Shown here: one piece after another, positions 1-7,581 of the stretch
Numbering within the stretch: the first letter of the stretch is position 1
Layout of the letters: every line of letters starts with the position of its first letter
Program-made: the position numbers and the translations under genes
Notes under the pieces: generated by a model
What the model saw: the letters and a program-made list of their open reading frames with translations, nothing else
Told to the model about the DNA's origin: nothing
The model's database searches: none
NCBI GenBank assembly: GCA_023253615.1
Contig: JALRFZ010000293.1
Location: 1 to 10,746, forward strand
Length of the DNA: 10,746 nucleotides
Direction: 5' to 3'
DNA from: Verrucomicrobiales bacterium
Lineage (GTDB): Bacteria > Verrucomicrobiota > Verrucomicrobiia > Verrucomicrobiales > DEV007

Positions 1-1043
1 CGATCAAGGTCAGCGCCGTGATCGGCAGGATGAACCAGACCATCGCGACGCGCAGCGTGCCGAGCGCCTCGTGGTTCGTCGCCGTGAAGATCAGGTAGAC
101 GAGATAGGCGATGTAGAAAAACAGGAACATCGCCCCGTTGAAGCGGCTGATGCGGTAGCCCGCGAAGAAGATCGGCAGACAGGCCACCGCCACCGCGATC
201 ATCACCGGGATGTCGAAACGCAGCGCCGCCTCCGAGACCGTGATCCCCGTCGGCGCCACCAGCGAGCTCAGGCCGAGGACGCTGACGATGTTGAAGATGT
301 TCGATCCCACGACATTGCCCACGGCGATGTCGCGCTCGCCCTTGATCGCCGCCACGATCGAGGTGGCGACCTCGGGCATGGAGGTGCCGAGCGCGACGAT
401 GGTGAGTCCGATGACGAGCTCCGAGACCCCGAAGGCCTGGGCGATCGCGACCGCGCTGGAGACGAGCCATTTCGATCCGAGCACGAGCCCGACGAGCCCC
501 GCGATGATGAAGCCGAGATTTTTCATCAGGCCCGGAGACGCTTTCCCACCGTACTCGGCCTCGTATTCCCCCTTCACCTCTTCGTTGCCCTCCTTCCGGC
601 TCTGGCGGATGAGGAAGACGGTGTAGGCGATCGCTCCGGCAAAAAGAAAGATTCCGTCGATCCGGCCGATCCCGCCATCCATCCCCATCGGCAGGATCAG
701 CAACGAGACCCCGATCATCACCGGCACGTCGAAACGCACGAGCTGTTGCGCCACGATCAAAGGCACGATCACCGCCGAGATCCCGAGGATGAAGAGCACG
801 TTGAAAAGATTGCTGCCCACCACATTGCCGAGCGCCAGGTCCGCCTGCCCTTTGAAGGCGGACATCACGCTGACCGCCAGCTCGGGCGAACTCGTGCCAA
901 AGGCGACGACGGTCAGCCCGACGACGAGGGGGGAGATTCCGAAAGAGGTGGCGAGCCGCGAGGCACCGCGGACGAGCCATTCCGCCCCCCATACCATCAC
1001 GACCAGACCGAGAACGAGGAAAAGGGCGACGGAGAGTGTCATA
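1..1043 (-). CDS. yrbG: YrbG/CaxA-type calcium/sodium antiporter (3' end beyond window)
   Basis: Inner-membrane cation exchanger of the CaCA superfamily, which swaps Ca2+ for Na+ (or H+). The minus-strand reading frame begins at the ATG at 1041-1043 and stays open to the window start, giving 347 visible residues. Two inverted alpha repeats are clear. The first has GTSSPEL at about residues 49-55 and GNVVGSNLFN at 72-81. The second has GTSMPEV at 219-225 and GNVVGSNIFN at 242-251. The acidic residues in the two GTS-PE motifs are the family's ion-binding residues. A short charged loop (about residues 146-168) separates the halves, as usual. E. coli YrbG is about 325 residues, so only a few C-terminal residues can be missing. 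No Shine-Dalgarno is visible. The gene lies 73 bases downstream of cstA on the same strand, so co-transcription is possible. Identification as an exchanger is sure; substrate preference is not. Confidence 0.93.
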
Positions 1044-1116
1044 CAGGGAGAAGAACGCGGGCGCGGAGAGAGTCGGGTTGGAATGTCACGCGAGATTCAT
1101 CCGGATTTCACCGGAA

Positions 1117-3075
1117 TCAACAGGAACGTCCGCCTTCGCCGGCGGCTTTTTTGCCCGTGCCCGGAGGCAGCGGCGGGAGTTCGGCCTCGAGCACCCCCTT
1201 CGCACGCGGCCACAACAGCATCGCTTCGATGATGAGCCAGACCTCGAGCGCGAAAATGAAAAGCGCCACGCCGACGAGGAGGAACTGCCCTTTGTCCCAC
1301 CACTTCACCACGTCGGTGAACATCGCGAAACCAGGCAGCACGAGCATGAAGATCATCGGGATGACGGTGAAAAACACCGGGATGCCCCGACGCCAGAGCC
1401 AGAAGGAAACGACGAGGAAAGCGAGCCCCCCGAGGAGCTGGTTGGTCGCTCCAAAGAGCGGCCAGAGGATCAGGCCTCCCGTGCCGATCGTCTCCCAGGT
1501 CCACGGATCACCCGGCTTCGGGAAGAGGGCGAGGGCAAAGGCCGTCGTCACCGCGAAGAGCGTCGCCCCGTGCCGGTTCGTGAGCCAGACGAGCGGGTTC
1601 ATCGAGAAGCTCTTGCCCACCGTGCCGTGCTCGAACTCGGTATCATAGCCCTCCGCAGCCATCGCCGTGGGCGAGACTTTCGGAGCAAAGGTCGCGGCGA
1701 GCTCCTGCACGACGTAGCGCTGCAGACGCGTCGCGGTATCGAGCGTCGTGCCGGCGAAGGAAGCGACGAGCACGCCCATCAGCGCCGTGGCCATCACGTG
1801 GTTCACCCCGATCGCCTCGAGGAAATTCGCGGACCCCACGACGAAGGCTCCGATCGCCGTGCCCGTGGCCGTGTTCCAGTCGGCGTAGAGCTGGTTCCAG
1901 AGTGCCGCTCCCGCCGCGTCGCCGAATTTCGCCTGCCAGCCGAAGCCGATCCCGGCGGCGACGGCGAGGATCACGAGCGTGGCGAGGAAGCCCTCGAGCA
2001 ACATCGACCCATAACCCACGAATTGCGCGTCGCTCTCACACTTGAGCTGCTTGCTGCTCGTGCCGCTGCTGACGAGGCAGTGGAAGCCGCTGATCGCGCC
2101 GCAGGCGATCGTCACGAAGAGGAAAGGAAAGATCGGAGGCGCGTTGAGCGGGTTCGCGTTGAAAGCCGGCGCGACGAACTCGAGCGGCATGCGCCCGCCT
2201 CCCTCCACCGGCGAGATGCCACCGATGAAAGCCGCGACCCCGAGCCCCACGACGATGAGCGCGAGCGAAGAAATGAGCTGCAGACTGTTGATGTAATCGC
2301 GCGGCTGCAGCAGGACCCACACCGGCATGACACTGGCGACATAACAATAGGCCAGCAACACCGCCACCCAGACCCAGACCGGCCAGGCCGCAAGCGTCGC
2401 GTTCATCGTCTGGATCGCCGTGCCGAAGGCACCACCGGTCCACTCCAGTCCGGGACAGGCCGCGCCGAACCAGACGGTCAGATACATCAGCCCCAGTGCG
2501 ATGAGCGAGGGCCAGAGCAGTTTCTTTCCCTTCCGGTGCACCGCCACCCCGATCCAGATCGCGATCGGGATCTGCAGGAAGACCGGCAGGATCGACTCGG
2601 GGAATTGCGTGAAAACCCTCGCGATGACCCAGCCGAAGATCGCCAGCACCACCCAAAGGGCGAAGAGCAGGATGAAGAGAAAGAGGAGCCGCGCGCGGGG
2701 ATTGATGACGCGCCCGGCGATTTCCCCGACCGTCATGCCACGGTTGCGGAGGCTCACCACGAGGGTGCCGAAATCATGCACCGCACCAATCAGGATCGAA
2801 CCGAAGAGCACCCAGAGCAGGGCCGGCACCCAGCCCCACATGATCGCCAGCGCCGGACCCACGATCGGCCCCGTGCCCGCGATCGAGGTGAAGTGGTGGC
2901 CGAAGACGATGCCCTTCGAAGTGGGCACGTAATCCTGGTCGTCGTTGATTTCCACGCTCGGCGTGATCGCCTTCGCATCGAGGCGGAAAATCTTCCGGGC
3001 CAGCCAGCGCCCGTAGGTGTGGTAGGCGATCAGGTAGAGGACGAGGGCTCCGAGAGCGATGGCGAGGGTTTGCAT
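1117..3075 (-). CDS. cstA: CstA-family carbon starvation / pyruvate transporter
   Basis: Polytopic inner-membrane permease of the CstA/BtsT family. E. coli members take up pyruvate, and CstA was first described as a peptide transporter induced by carbon starvation. The chosen start (ATG at 3073-3075, protein beginning MQTLAIALGALVLYL) puts a membrane segment at the N terminus and gives 652 residues, close to the 690-720 of E. coli homologues. The longer frame opening at 3162 adds 29 residues with no family character and overlaps the promoter region. The family signature FGHHFTSIAGTGPIVGP is at about residues 58-74. It is followed by the conserved GAVHDFGTLVVSLRNRG segment, and LDTATRLQRYVVQEL lies in the C-terminal third near residue 446. 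Many hydrophobic segments fill the remainder. There is no recognisable ribosome site before the ATG. It is transcribed divergently from the sodium:solute symporter gene and the exchanger gene follows it. The family is certain; the substrate is taken from the family. Confidence 0.93.
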   Translation of the reverse strand: MQTLAIALGALVLYLIAYHTYGRWLARKIFRLDAKAITPSVEINDDQDYVPTSKGIVFGHHFTSIAGTGPIVGPALAIMWGWVPALLWVLFGSILIGAVHDFGTLVVSLRNRGMTVGEIAGRVINPRARLLFLFILLFALWVVLAIFGWVIARVFTQFPESILPVFLQIPIAIWIGVAVHRKGKKLLWPSLIALGLMYLTVWFGAACPGLEWTGGAFGTAIQTMNATLAAWPVWVWVAVLLAYCYVASVMPVWVLLQPRDYINSLQLISSLALIVVGLGVAAFIGGISPVEGGGRMPLEFVAPAFNANPLNAPPIFPFLFVTIACGAISGFHCLVSSGTSSKQLKCESDAQFVGYGSMLLEGFLATLVILAVAAGIGFGWQAKFGDAAGAALWNQLYADWNTATGTAIGAFVVGSANFLEAIGVNHVMATALMGVLVASFAGTTLDTATRLQRYVVQELAATFAPKVSPTAMAAEGYDTEFEHGTVGKSFSMNPLVWLTNRHGATLFAVTTAFALALFPKPGDPWTWETIGTGGLILWPLFGATNQLLGGLAFLVVSFWLWRRGIPVFFTVIPMIFMLVLPGFAMFTDVVKWWDKGQFLLVGVALFIFALEVWLIIEAMLLWPRAKGVLEAELPPLPPGTGKKAAGEGGRSC

Positions 3076-3130
3076 GGGCGGTTGGCCGGAACCGTAAGCA
3101 CGGATCGGCACCGGGGCCAAGACGATTCTT

Positions 3131-3149
3131 CGGACCTGACAGGGTTCAC
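3131..3149 (-). other. SRP-RNA-like core sequence (fragment or coincidence)
   Basis: On the minus strand, GTGAACCCTGTCAGGTCCG matches, as I recall it, the 5' half of the conserved apical domain of bacterial SRP RNA, which normally continues GGAAGGAAGCAGC. Here the continuation is AAGAATCGTC, so the tetraloop and the 3' strand of the core are missing. Flanking ATCGGC (near 3179) and GCCGAT (near 3100) could pair to make an outer stem. I treat this as a possible remnant, not as a functional SRP RNA gene. Confidence 0.25.
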
Positions 3150-3185
3150 TCCCCCACCCCACCCTCTCCGATCGCCGATTCGGAG

Positions 3186-3216
3186 TTGGACAAGCGGCCG
3201 ACCGCTCGCTTAGTCT
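3186..3216 (+). promoter_or_regulatory. Candidate promoter of the SSS symporter, possibly leaderless
   Basis: TTGGAC at 3186-3191 resembles a -35 box and TAGTCT at 3211-3216 a -10 box, with a rather long 19-base spacer (18 if TTAGTC is used). Transcription would begin within a base or two of the ATG at 3225, leaving no room for a ribosome binding site. The mRNA would therefore be leaderless or nearly so. The boxes are imperfect, so this is tentative. Confidence 0.35.
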
Positions 3217-3224
3217 GTCGCCCC

Positions 3225-4817
3225 ATGCCCGCCGACGAAATCGCGAATCACTTCACCACCCTCGACTGGGGGGTGGTCGTCATTTACCTGCTGCTCACCA
3301 CCTGGATCGGCCACCGCCTCGCCGGCAAGGCGGCGACGGTGAAGGATTTCTTCCTGGGTGGCCGCACCATGCCCTGGTGGGCGGTGAGCGGATCGATGAT
3401 CGCGACGGAGATCAGCGCGCTGACTTTCATCGGGGTGCCGGGCGGGGTCTACGCGGCGCAGGGCGACTGGACTTACCTGCAATGGGGGATCGGATCGATC
3501 ATCGCGCGTTTTCTCGTCGGCTACTGGCTGGTGCCGCTCTACTACCGGCGCGAGATCTACAGCCCCTACGACTTCATGGGCAACCAGCTCGGCGAAGGCG
3601 TGCGACGGCTCGTCACGGGCTTGTTCTCGGTCGGCGCGATCCTCGGCCAGAGCGTGCGGGTGCTCGTCACCGCGCTCATCCTGCAAACCGTGACGGGTTG
3701 GGACATGACCTGGAGCATCCTCGCGATCGGCCTCTTCGCCCTGCTCTGGACGCTGATGGGCGGGATGCGCACCGTCATCTGGACGGACGTGATCCAGTTC
3801 CTCATCTTCATTTTCGGCGGACTCCTCGCCCTGGGCTGGCTCGTGAACGGCTTGGGATGGAACGAGATCGTCGAGGTGAACCGCTCCTTCGTGACGGGCG
3901 AAGGCGTCGCCGTCGACAAGATGCGGATCTTCGACTTCACCCCGCCGTGGGACAACGCGATGCTCAATTACACCTTCTGGGTGGCGATCCTCGCCATGCC
4001 TTTCCAGAATCTCGCCGCCTTCGGCACCGACCAACTCAACGCGCAGCGCATCTTCTGCTGCGGCACGCCGCACGAGGCGCGCAAGGCGATGGTCTGGAGC
4101 AGCATCTCGCTCGTCATCACCCTGGTGATGCTCGCGGTGGGATCCGGACTCTTCGCCTGGTATCAGATCAAGGGCATGACGCCGGCCGAGGCCGCGCTCT
4201 TCGCCAAAGATGCGAATTTCGTTTTCCCCACCTGGATCACGACGGTGGTGCCTCCGGGGCTCACCGGTCTGATCCTCGCCGGTGCTTTCGCCGCAGCCAT
4301 CTCCAGCCTCGACTCCGTCCTCGCCGCCCTCTCGCAGACGAGCCTTTCGGCGATCCTCGGCCGCAAAAAGGTCGAGGCCGCCGAGCGCAGCGGGGAGATG
4401 GTGCGCCTCTCCCGCATCGCCGTGGCGGTCTGGGCGGTGCTATTGTCAGGGTTCGCGATCTGGATGGCCCGTGGCCACGCCGAGGCGGAAAACAAGAACC
4501 TGATCGATCTCGCCTTCGGCATGGTCGCCTACACCTACGGACCGCTCCTCGGAGTGCTCCTCGCCGCGATCCTGCCTGGGAAGAAGAGCCTCGTGGGCAT
4601 CGTCGCCGGCACGGTGATCTCGGTGCTGATCGTGCTGTGGGTGAGGCCCGAGCTGCCGCGCCTTCTCGACACGATCGGGCTCTCGACGGCCTGGCTCGAA
4701 GCGAGCCGCCCGCAGATCGCCTTTGCGTGGTTTTACCCCATCAACGCCCTGATCACGCTCGCCTTCGCCTACCTCCCGCTCGGGCGGGCCACGCGCGCAA
4801 CGGAGCACGGGGATTGA
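3225..4817 (+). CDS. Sodium:solute symporter (SSS/SSF family)
   Basis: Na+-driven uptake permease of the SSS family (vSGLT, PutP, NIS relatives) in the inner membrane, 530 residues, a normal length. The ATG at 3225 (protein MPADEIANHF) is preferred over the TTG at 3186, because the extra N-terminal residues are polar and overlap the likely promoter. The first helix has SGSMIATEISALTFIGVPG at about residues 55-73. The mid-protein GGMRTVIWTDVIQF segment is typical of the family. The eighth core helix has AFAAAISSLDS, with A357, S360 and S361 matching the Ala-x-x-Ser-Ser Na2 sodium site of vSGLT. A cytoplasmic loop with FGTDQLNAQRIF is also characteristic. The substrate cannot be read from the sequence; sugars, sialic acid or carboxylates are all possible. 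It is divergent from cstA and convergent with the MFS gene, separated from the latter by only 26 bases. Confidence 0.92.
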   Translation: MPADEIANHFTTLDWGVVVIYLLLTTWIGHRLAGKAATVKDFFLGGRTMPWWAVSGSMIATEISALTFIGVPGGVYAAQGDWTYLQWGIGSIIARFLVGYWLVPLYYRREIYSPYDFMGNQLGEGVRRLVTGLFSVGAILGQSVRVLVTALILQTVTGWDMTWSILAIGLFALLWTLMGGMRTVIWTDVIQFLIFIFGGLLALGWLVNGLGWNEIVEVNRSFVTGEGVAVDKMRIFDFTPPWDNAMLNYTFWVAILAMPFQNLAAFGTDQLNAQRIFCCGTPHEARKAMVWSSISLVITLVMLAVGSGLFAWYQIKGMTPAEAALFAKDANFVFPTWITTVVPPGLTGLILAGAFAAAISSLDSVLAALSQTSLSAILGRKKVEAAERSGEMVRLSRIAVAVWAVLLSGFAIWMARGHAEAENKNLIDLAFGMVAYTYGPLLGVLLAAILPGKKSLVGIVAGTVISVLIVLWVRPELPRLLDTIGLSTAWLEASRPQIAFAWFYPINALITLAFAYLPLGRATRATEHGD

Positions 4818-4843
4818 AGAACCACTACGGGTCCGGGATTCCC

Positions 4844-6127
4844 TCACTCCATCCGCTTCTCCGCGTTGAAACCGAGACAGAAGAGCCCGGAGAAAACGAA
4901 AGCGACCGCGCAGAAAACGAGGCCTTCGCTCCAATCCCCGTTTTGATCGAGGCCCCTGATCACGACCGGCAGCACCCAGATGCCGATGGCGGCACCGAGA
5001 TTTCCCCACATGTTCGCCCAGCCGAAGAGCGGAGGCGTGTGCTTGCCACACATCTCCTGGAGCCCCGCCCAGAGTGCGGGCAAGCCGAAATCGGTCGAAA
5101 AAGCGGCCATGCCCAAAAGAACCATCAGCACCCAGGGGTTGTCGAATCCCAACGCGAGCAGGAAAAAGAGCGCCGCGAGGAATCGCGAACCTGCCAGAGG
5201 AATGATCCGCCCGAGGCGCACCCCCCATTTCCGCAGGCAGGCATCGGTGAAGTAGCCGCCCACGATGAGCCCGAAGATCCCGATCGAGAGAGAGATCGTG
5301 TGGATCGTCTCGGCGAGCCCCTTTTCCGTGCCCTTCGCCTCGATGAGGAATTTCGAAATCGAGACGCCGAGGAAAGCCCAGCCGAGATTCGTGAAGAATT
5401 GCGCCCCCGAATTCATCCAGAGGCTGCGGTGGGTCAAGGCGAGACGCCACGGAAAAACGTAGGTTTTCTTCTCCTCCGTCACCGTCTCGACGGGACGCCC
5501 CGCTTCGAGAAGAGCGAGCTCGGCTTCGTTCACCCCGGGGTGTTCCTGTGGCCGCTCGCGGAAGACTTTCCAGAAAAAGAGCGCGAAAAGGATGCCCGCC
5601 GCTCCGTAGATCCAGCCCGCCCATCGCCAGTCGCCGAAACTCGCGATCACCGTCACTGTCAGCCACGGAGCCACCGCCCCGCCGATGCGCCCGCCGAGCG
5701 AGACCACGCTGCTGGTGAAGCCCCGTTTCGACCATTCCGACCAGCGCGCCAGAAGTCCGCTGCTGATCGGGTAGGCACCTGCCTCGGCGAGACCGCAACC
5801 GACGCGGGCGAGGAGCAGCGAGATCGCCCCTGTCGCGAATCCGGTCAGCACGGTGAAGGCCGACCAGAGAAGGATGTAGACCGACATCAGCGACCTCGCC
5901 CCGAAGCGTACCGCCAGGTATCCTGCCGGCAGTTGGCCGATGGCATAAGCGGCGAAAAAGGCACCCTTGATCCAACCATCCATGAGCGGGTCCAGGGGGA
6001 TATCCTCTTTGAACGAATCCGAATTCATGATCGCCGCCATGCAGATGCGATCGAGATACATGAGGAAGGCGGCCGCGGTGGTTGCGGCGAGAATCCAATG
6101 GCGTACGGAGGTGGGCTGGGAAGTCAT
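4844..6127 (-). CDS. MFS transporter, anion:cation symporter (ACS)-like
   Basis: Twelve-helix major facilitator of 427 residues, most like the ACS family of hexuronate, glucarate and other organic-anion symporters. YLDR at residues 24-27 in helix 1, the motif-A loop GYLAVRFGAR at about 69-78, and GLAEAGAYP at 112-120 in helix 4 are the family marks. A central charged loop (about residues 185-215, RPQEHPGVNEAEL) divides the two halves. The ATG at 6125-6127 is chosen because a TTGACA box lies at 6168-6173 and the predicted transcript would start inside the alternative upstream ATG at 6143-6145, which would add only six residues (MRARTA). Neither start has a good Shine-Dalgarno. The gene converges on the SSS symporter and shares no operon. 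The substrate is inferred only at family level, probably a sugar acid or similar anion. Confidence 0.9.
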   Translation of the reverse strand: MTSQPTSVRHWILAATTAAAFLMYLDRICMAAIMNSDSFKEDIPLDPLMDGWIKGAFFAAYAIGQLPAGYLAVRFGARSLMSVYILLWSAFTVLTGFATGAISLLLARVGCGLAEAGAYPISSGLLARWSEWSKRGFTSSVVSLGGRIGGAVAPWLTVTVIASFGDWRWAGWIYGAAGILFALFFWKVFRERPQEHPGVNEAELALLEAGRPVETVTEEKKTYVFPWRLALTHRSLWMNSGAQFFTNLGWAFLGVSISKFLIEAKGTEKGLAETIHTISLSIGIFGLIVGGYFTDACLRKWGVRLGRIIPLAGSRFLAALFFLLALGFDNPWVLMVLLGMAAFSTDFGLPALWAGLQEMCGKHTPPLFGWANMWGNLGAAIGIWVLPVVIRGLDQNGDWSEGLVFCAVAFVFSGLFCLGFNAEKRME

Positions 6128-6143
6128 GGCGGTTCGAGCGCGC

Positions 6144-6173
6144 ATCCTGCCGGTCGTGCCCCCGGCCTGTCAA
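6144..6173 (-). promoter_or_regulatory. Candidate sigma-70-type promoter of the MFS gene
   Basis: A perfect TTGACA lies on the minus strand at 6168-6173. At a spacing of 18 bases the sequence CAGGAT (6144-6149) is the best -10 candidate, with three of six matches. Transcription would start about ten bases before the ATG at 6127. The -10 box is weak and the spacer very GC-rich, so confidence is moderate to low. Confidence 0.35.
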
Positions 6174-6223
6174 CGCCGCAAGCAGACGCAAAAGCGGCCA
6201 CGAGAACTGTTTCCGGAGATTTT

Positions 6224-6264
6224 GTTGATTTTGGTGGCGGGTTATCTACCGCTCACCAATCGAC
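6224..6264. repeat. Strong imperfect hairpin upstream of the RAYT gene
   Basis: TTGGTGGCGG (6231-6240) pairs with CCGC-T-CACCAA (6249-6259) across an 8-base loop, with a single bulged T. The stem continues outward after a small internal loop with GTTGA (6224-6228) and TCGAC (6260-6264), using one G-T wobble. That makes about 15 base pairs in 41 bases. No T-run follows on the plus strand, so a rho-independent terminator is unlikely in that direction. It lies 132 bases before the RAYT start and directly upstream of the tandem hairpin repeats, so it may be part of the transposase's recognition region. Confidence 0.55.
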
Positions 6265-6274
6265 GTCGGAGATC

Positions 6275-6340
6275 GGTGCCAGGCTATCTCCTGCCAGTGC
6301 CAGGCTATTTCCTGCCAATCCGGTGCCAGGTTGTTTTCCG
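6275..6340 (+). repeat. REP-like tandem hairpin repeats upstream of RAYT
   Basis: Two adjacent 21-base units occupy 6276-6296 and 6297-6317 and differ at a single base. The core is TGCCAGGCTATCTCCTGCCA, with T for C in the second copy. A third, degenerate unit starting GTGCCAGGTTGTTTTCC lies at 6323-6340. Each full unit folds on itself: TG and CAGG pair with CCTG and CA, interrupted by one C-C mismatch, around a six-base loop. Short imperfect hairpins beside a RAYT gene are what REP sequences look like. The same motif occurs in reverse orientation at 9749-9787. Confidence 0.7.
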
Positions 6341-6395
6341 CATGGAACGTCATTATTTACTTGATATTGTTCGGGAGAACATCTATCCCGTCCCC

Positions 6396-7427
6396 ATGCG
6401 CCTCCCTCGTTGCAAATCCGACGACTCCGCCCACTACCATTGCCTCTCCCGCATCGTCGGACAGCAGCGACTCCTCGGTCAAAGGGAAAAAGAGTTTTTC
6501 GCCGAACTCGTCCCTCGGGTCGCCGCTTTCCACGGCATCCGCATCCTCACCTACTGCATCCTCTCCAATCATTTCCACCTCCTGCTCGAGACTCCCGATC
6601 CCCTCACCTCGGCCGCTCTCCAACGCGACGAAATCCTCCGGCGCGTCGCGGCTCTCTACGGAAAGGACGGTGCCGATGCTCTCAACGCCGAGCTCGAACG
6701 GGCCGCCGCAAGCTCCCATCCCCAACGGGAGCAGGAGATTCTCGACCGCTACCGCAGCCAGATGGGCGACCTCTCCTCCTTCATGAAGCAGCTCAAACAG
6801 CGCTTCAGCATCTGGTTCAACCGCCGCCACGGGCGAAAAGGCACTTTGTGGGAGGATCGCTTCACCAGCGTCCTGGTCGAAGGCAACGAACAGGCCCTCC
6901 TCACGGTCGCCGCCTATATCGATCTCAATGCCCTGCGCGCCGGGATCGTCGAGCGCGTCGAGGAATACCGTTGGTGCGGCTACGCCGCCGCCGTGGCGGG
7001 GGACACCCGGGCTCGCGCCGGCCTCGGACGCATCTTCGACCTCGCTCCCCGCGTCTGCGGGCAAGATCACGCCGAAGACTGGGAAAAGACCGGAGCCTCC
7101 TACCGCCTCCTGCTGTATGGAGAAGGCGAGATCCGGGAGTTTGTCGGGCCTGACGCCCGCCCCCTGCGTCCCGGATTCACCCGCGAACAGGTGGAAGCGG
7201 AGATCGAACGCGGGGGAAAACTCCCGCTCCCACAACTGCTGCGACTGAGAGTGCGTTACCTCACCGCCGGGGTGGTGCTGGGCAGCGAGGCCTTTGTGGA
7301 GGACTTTTTCGAGCGAAACCGATCCCGCTTCGGAAAACGGCGCACGACGGGCGCCAGAACCATGAAAGGCGCCGACTGGGGAGATCTCCGGGTGTTCCAC
7401 GACCTCCGCGAAAAGGTTTTCGGGTAA
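6396..7427 (+). CDS. REP-associated tyrosine transposase (RAYT), HUH-type
   Basis: Single-strand DNA transposase of the Y1/HUH superfamily (TnpA_REP, related to IS200/IS605 TnpA). Such proteins are thought to bind and mobilise REP hairpins. The ATG at 6396 gives 343 residues beginning MRLPRCKSDDSAHYHCLSRI, the usual family start; an in-frame ATG at 6342 would extend into the repeat region. The metal-binding HUH motif is H59-F60-H61 in ILSNHFHLLLE. FMKQLKQRFSIWFNRRHGRKGTLWEDRF (residues 129-156, a family hallmark) follows after an insertion of about 55 residues compared with short RAYTs. A C-terminal domain (about 200-343) ends with the conserved-looking RFGKRRTTGAR block and is probably DNA-binding. 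The positions where I expect the catalytic tyrosine hold F137, W140 and F141. REP-like repeats lie just upstream, and an IS1634 element begins 95 bases downstream. Confidence 0.85.
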   Translation: MRLPRCKSDDSAHYHCLSRIVGQQRLLGQREKEFFAELVPRVAAFHGIRILTYCILSNHFHLLLETPDPLTSAALQRDEILRRVAALYGKDGADALNAELERAAASSHPQREQEILDRYRSQMGDLSSFMKQLKQRFSIWFNRRHGRKGTLWEDRFTSVLVEGNEQALLTVAAYIDLNALRAGIVERVEEYRWCGYAAAVAGDTRARAGLGRIFDLAPRVCGQDHAEDWEKTGASYRLLLYGEGEIREFVGPDARPLRPGFTREQVEAEIERGGKLPLPQLLRLRVRYLTAGVVLGSEAFVEDFFERNRSRFGKRRTTGARTMKGADWGDLRVFHDLREKVFG

Positions 7428-7522
7428 GGGCGCGGCGTGAGTGGTCAATGCCCCGTCGAAGCGGAGTTTTCACCTGATGAAACAACCGGCGCGAAGAGGC
7501 CCGGCAAAGGCAATCCGTTTTC

Positions 7523-7543
7523 TTAACCCAAGTTGAACACTTT
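7523..7543 (+). repeat. Left terminal inverted repeat of the IS1634 element
   Basis: Begins TTAACCCAAGTTGAACACTT followed by one more T, and is an exact inverted match to 9584-9604. Beyond it the two ends diverge (TGAAGTG versus GGCAGAT on the opposite strand). The transposase stop codon lies 38 bases inside this end. Confidence 0.9.
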
Positions 7544-7581
7544 TGAAGTGCCGATGTAGCCATATCAACGGTTTGCGGCGC

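Larger units (their letters stand above)
3076..3224. promoter_or_regulatory. Divergent intergenic region between cstA and the SSS symporter
   Basis: This 149-base region must hold the promoters of both divergent genes. Toward cstA, the minus strand offers only a weak pair, TTGGCC and TACGGT, separated by 18 bases. Toward the symporter a better candidate is listed separately. A C-rich run lies at 3149-3170. The minus strand also carries a stretch resembling the SRP RNA core (3131-3149), listed separately. No operator with clear symmetry was found. Confidence 0.5.

Noticed and set aside
1094..1117. Small hairpin TCCGG-ATTTCA-CCGGA at the end of cstA as a terminator.
   Set aside because: Only five base pairs with no T-run, and it reaches the last base of the cstA stop codon. 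It is not enough to call termination between cstA and the exchanger.
3131..3160. TPP riboswitch in the cstA/symporter intergenic region (GACCTGACAGGG).
   Set aside because: The conserved CTGAGA and the remainder of the THI-box core are absent on both strands. The resemblance to SRP RNA is closer.
1036..3213. Long plus-strand open frame of 725 codons opposite cstA.
   Set aside because: The peptide is almost entirely Arg, Asp, Glu, His and Pro, as expected for the reverse strand of GC-rich membrane-protein genes. The minus strand encodes clear CstA motifs.
3377..6364. Plus-strand open frame of 995 codons across the SSS and MFS genes.
   Set aside because: It overlaps two well-supported transporter genes in other frames and has a low-complexity Arg-rich composition.
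7466..7483. Hairpin GTTTTCA-CCTGA-TGAAAC after the RAYT gene as a terminator.
   Set aside because: It is a weak A/T stem with a bulge and no following T-run.
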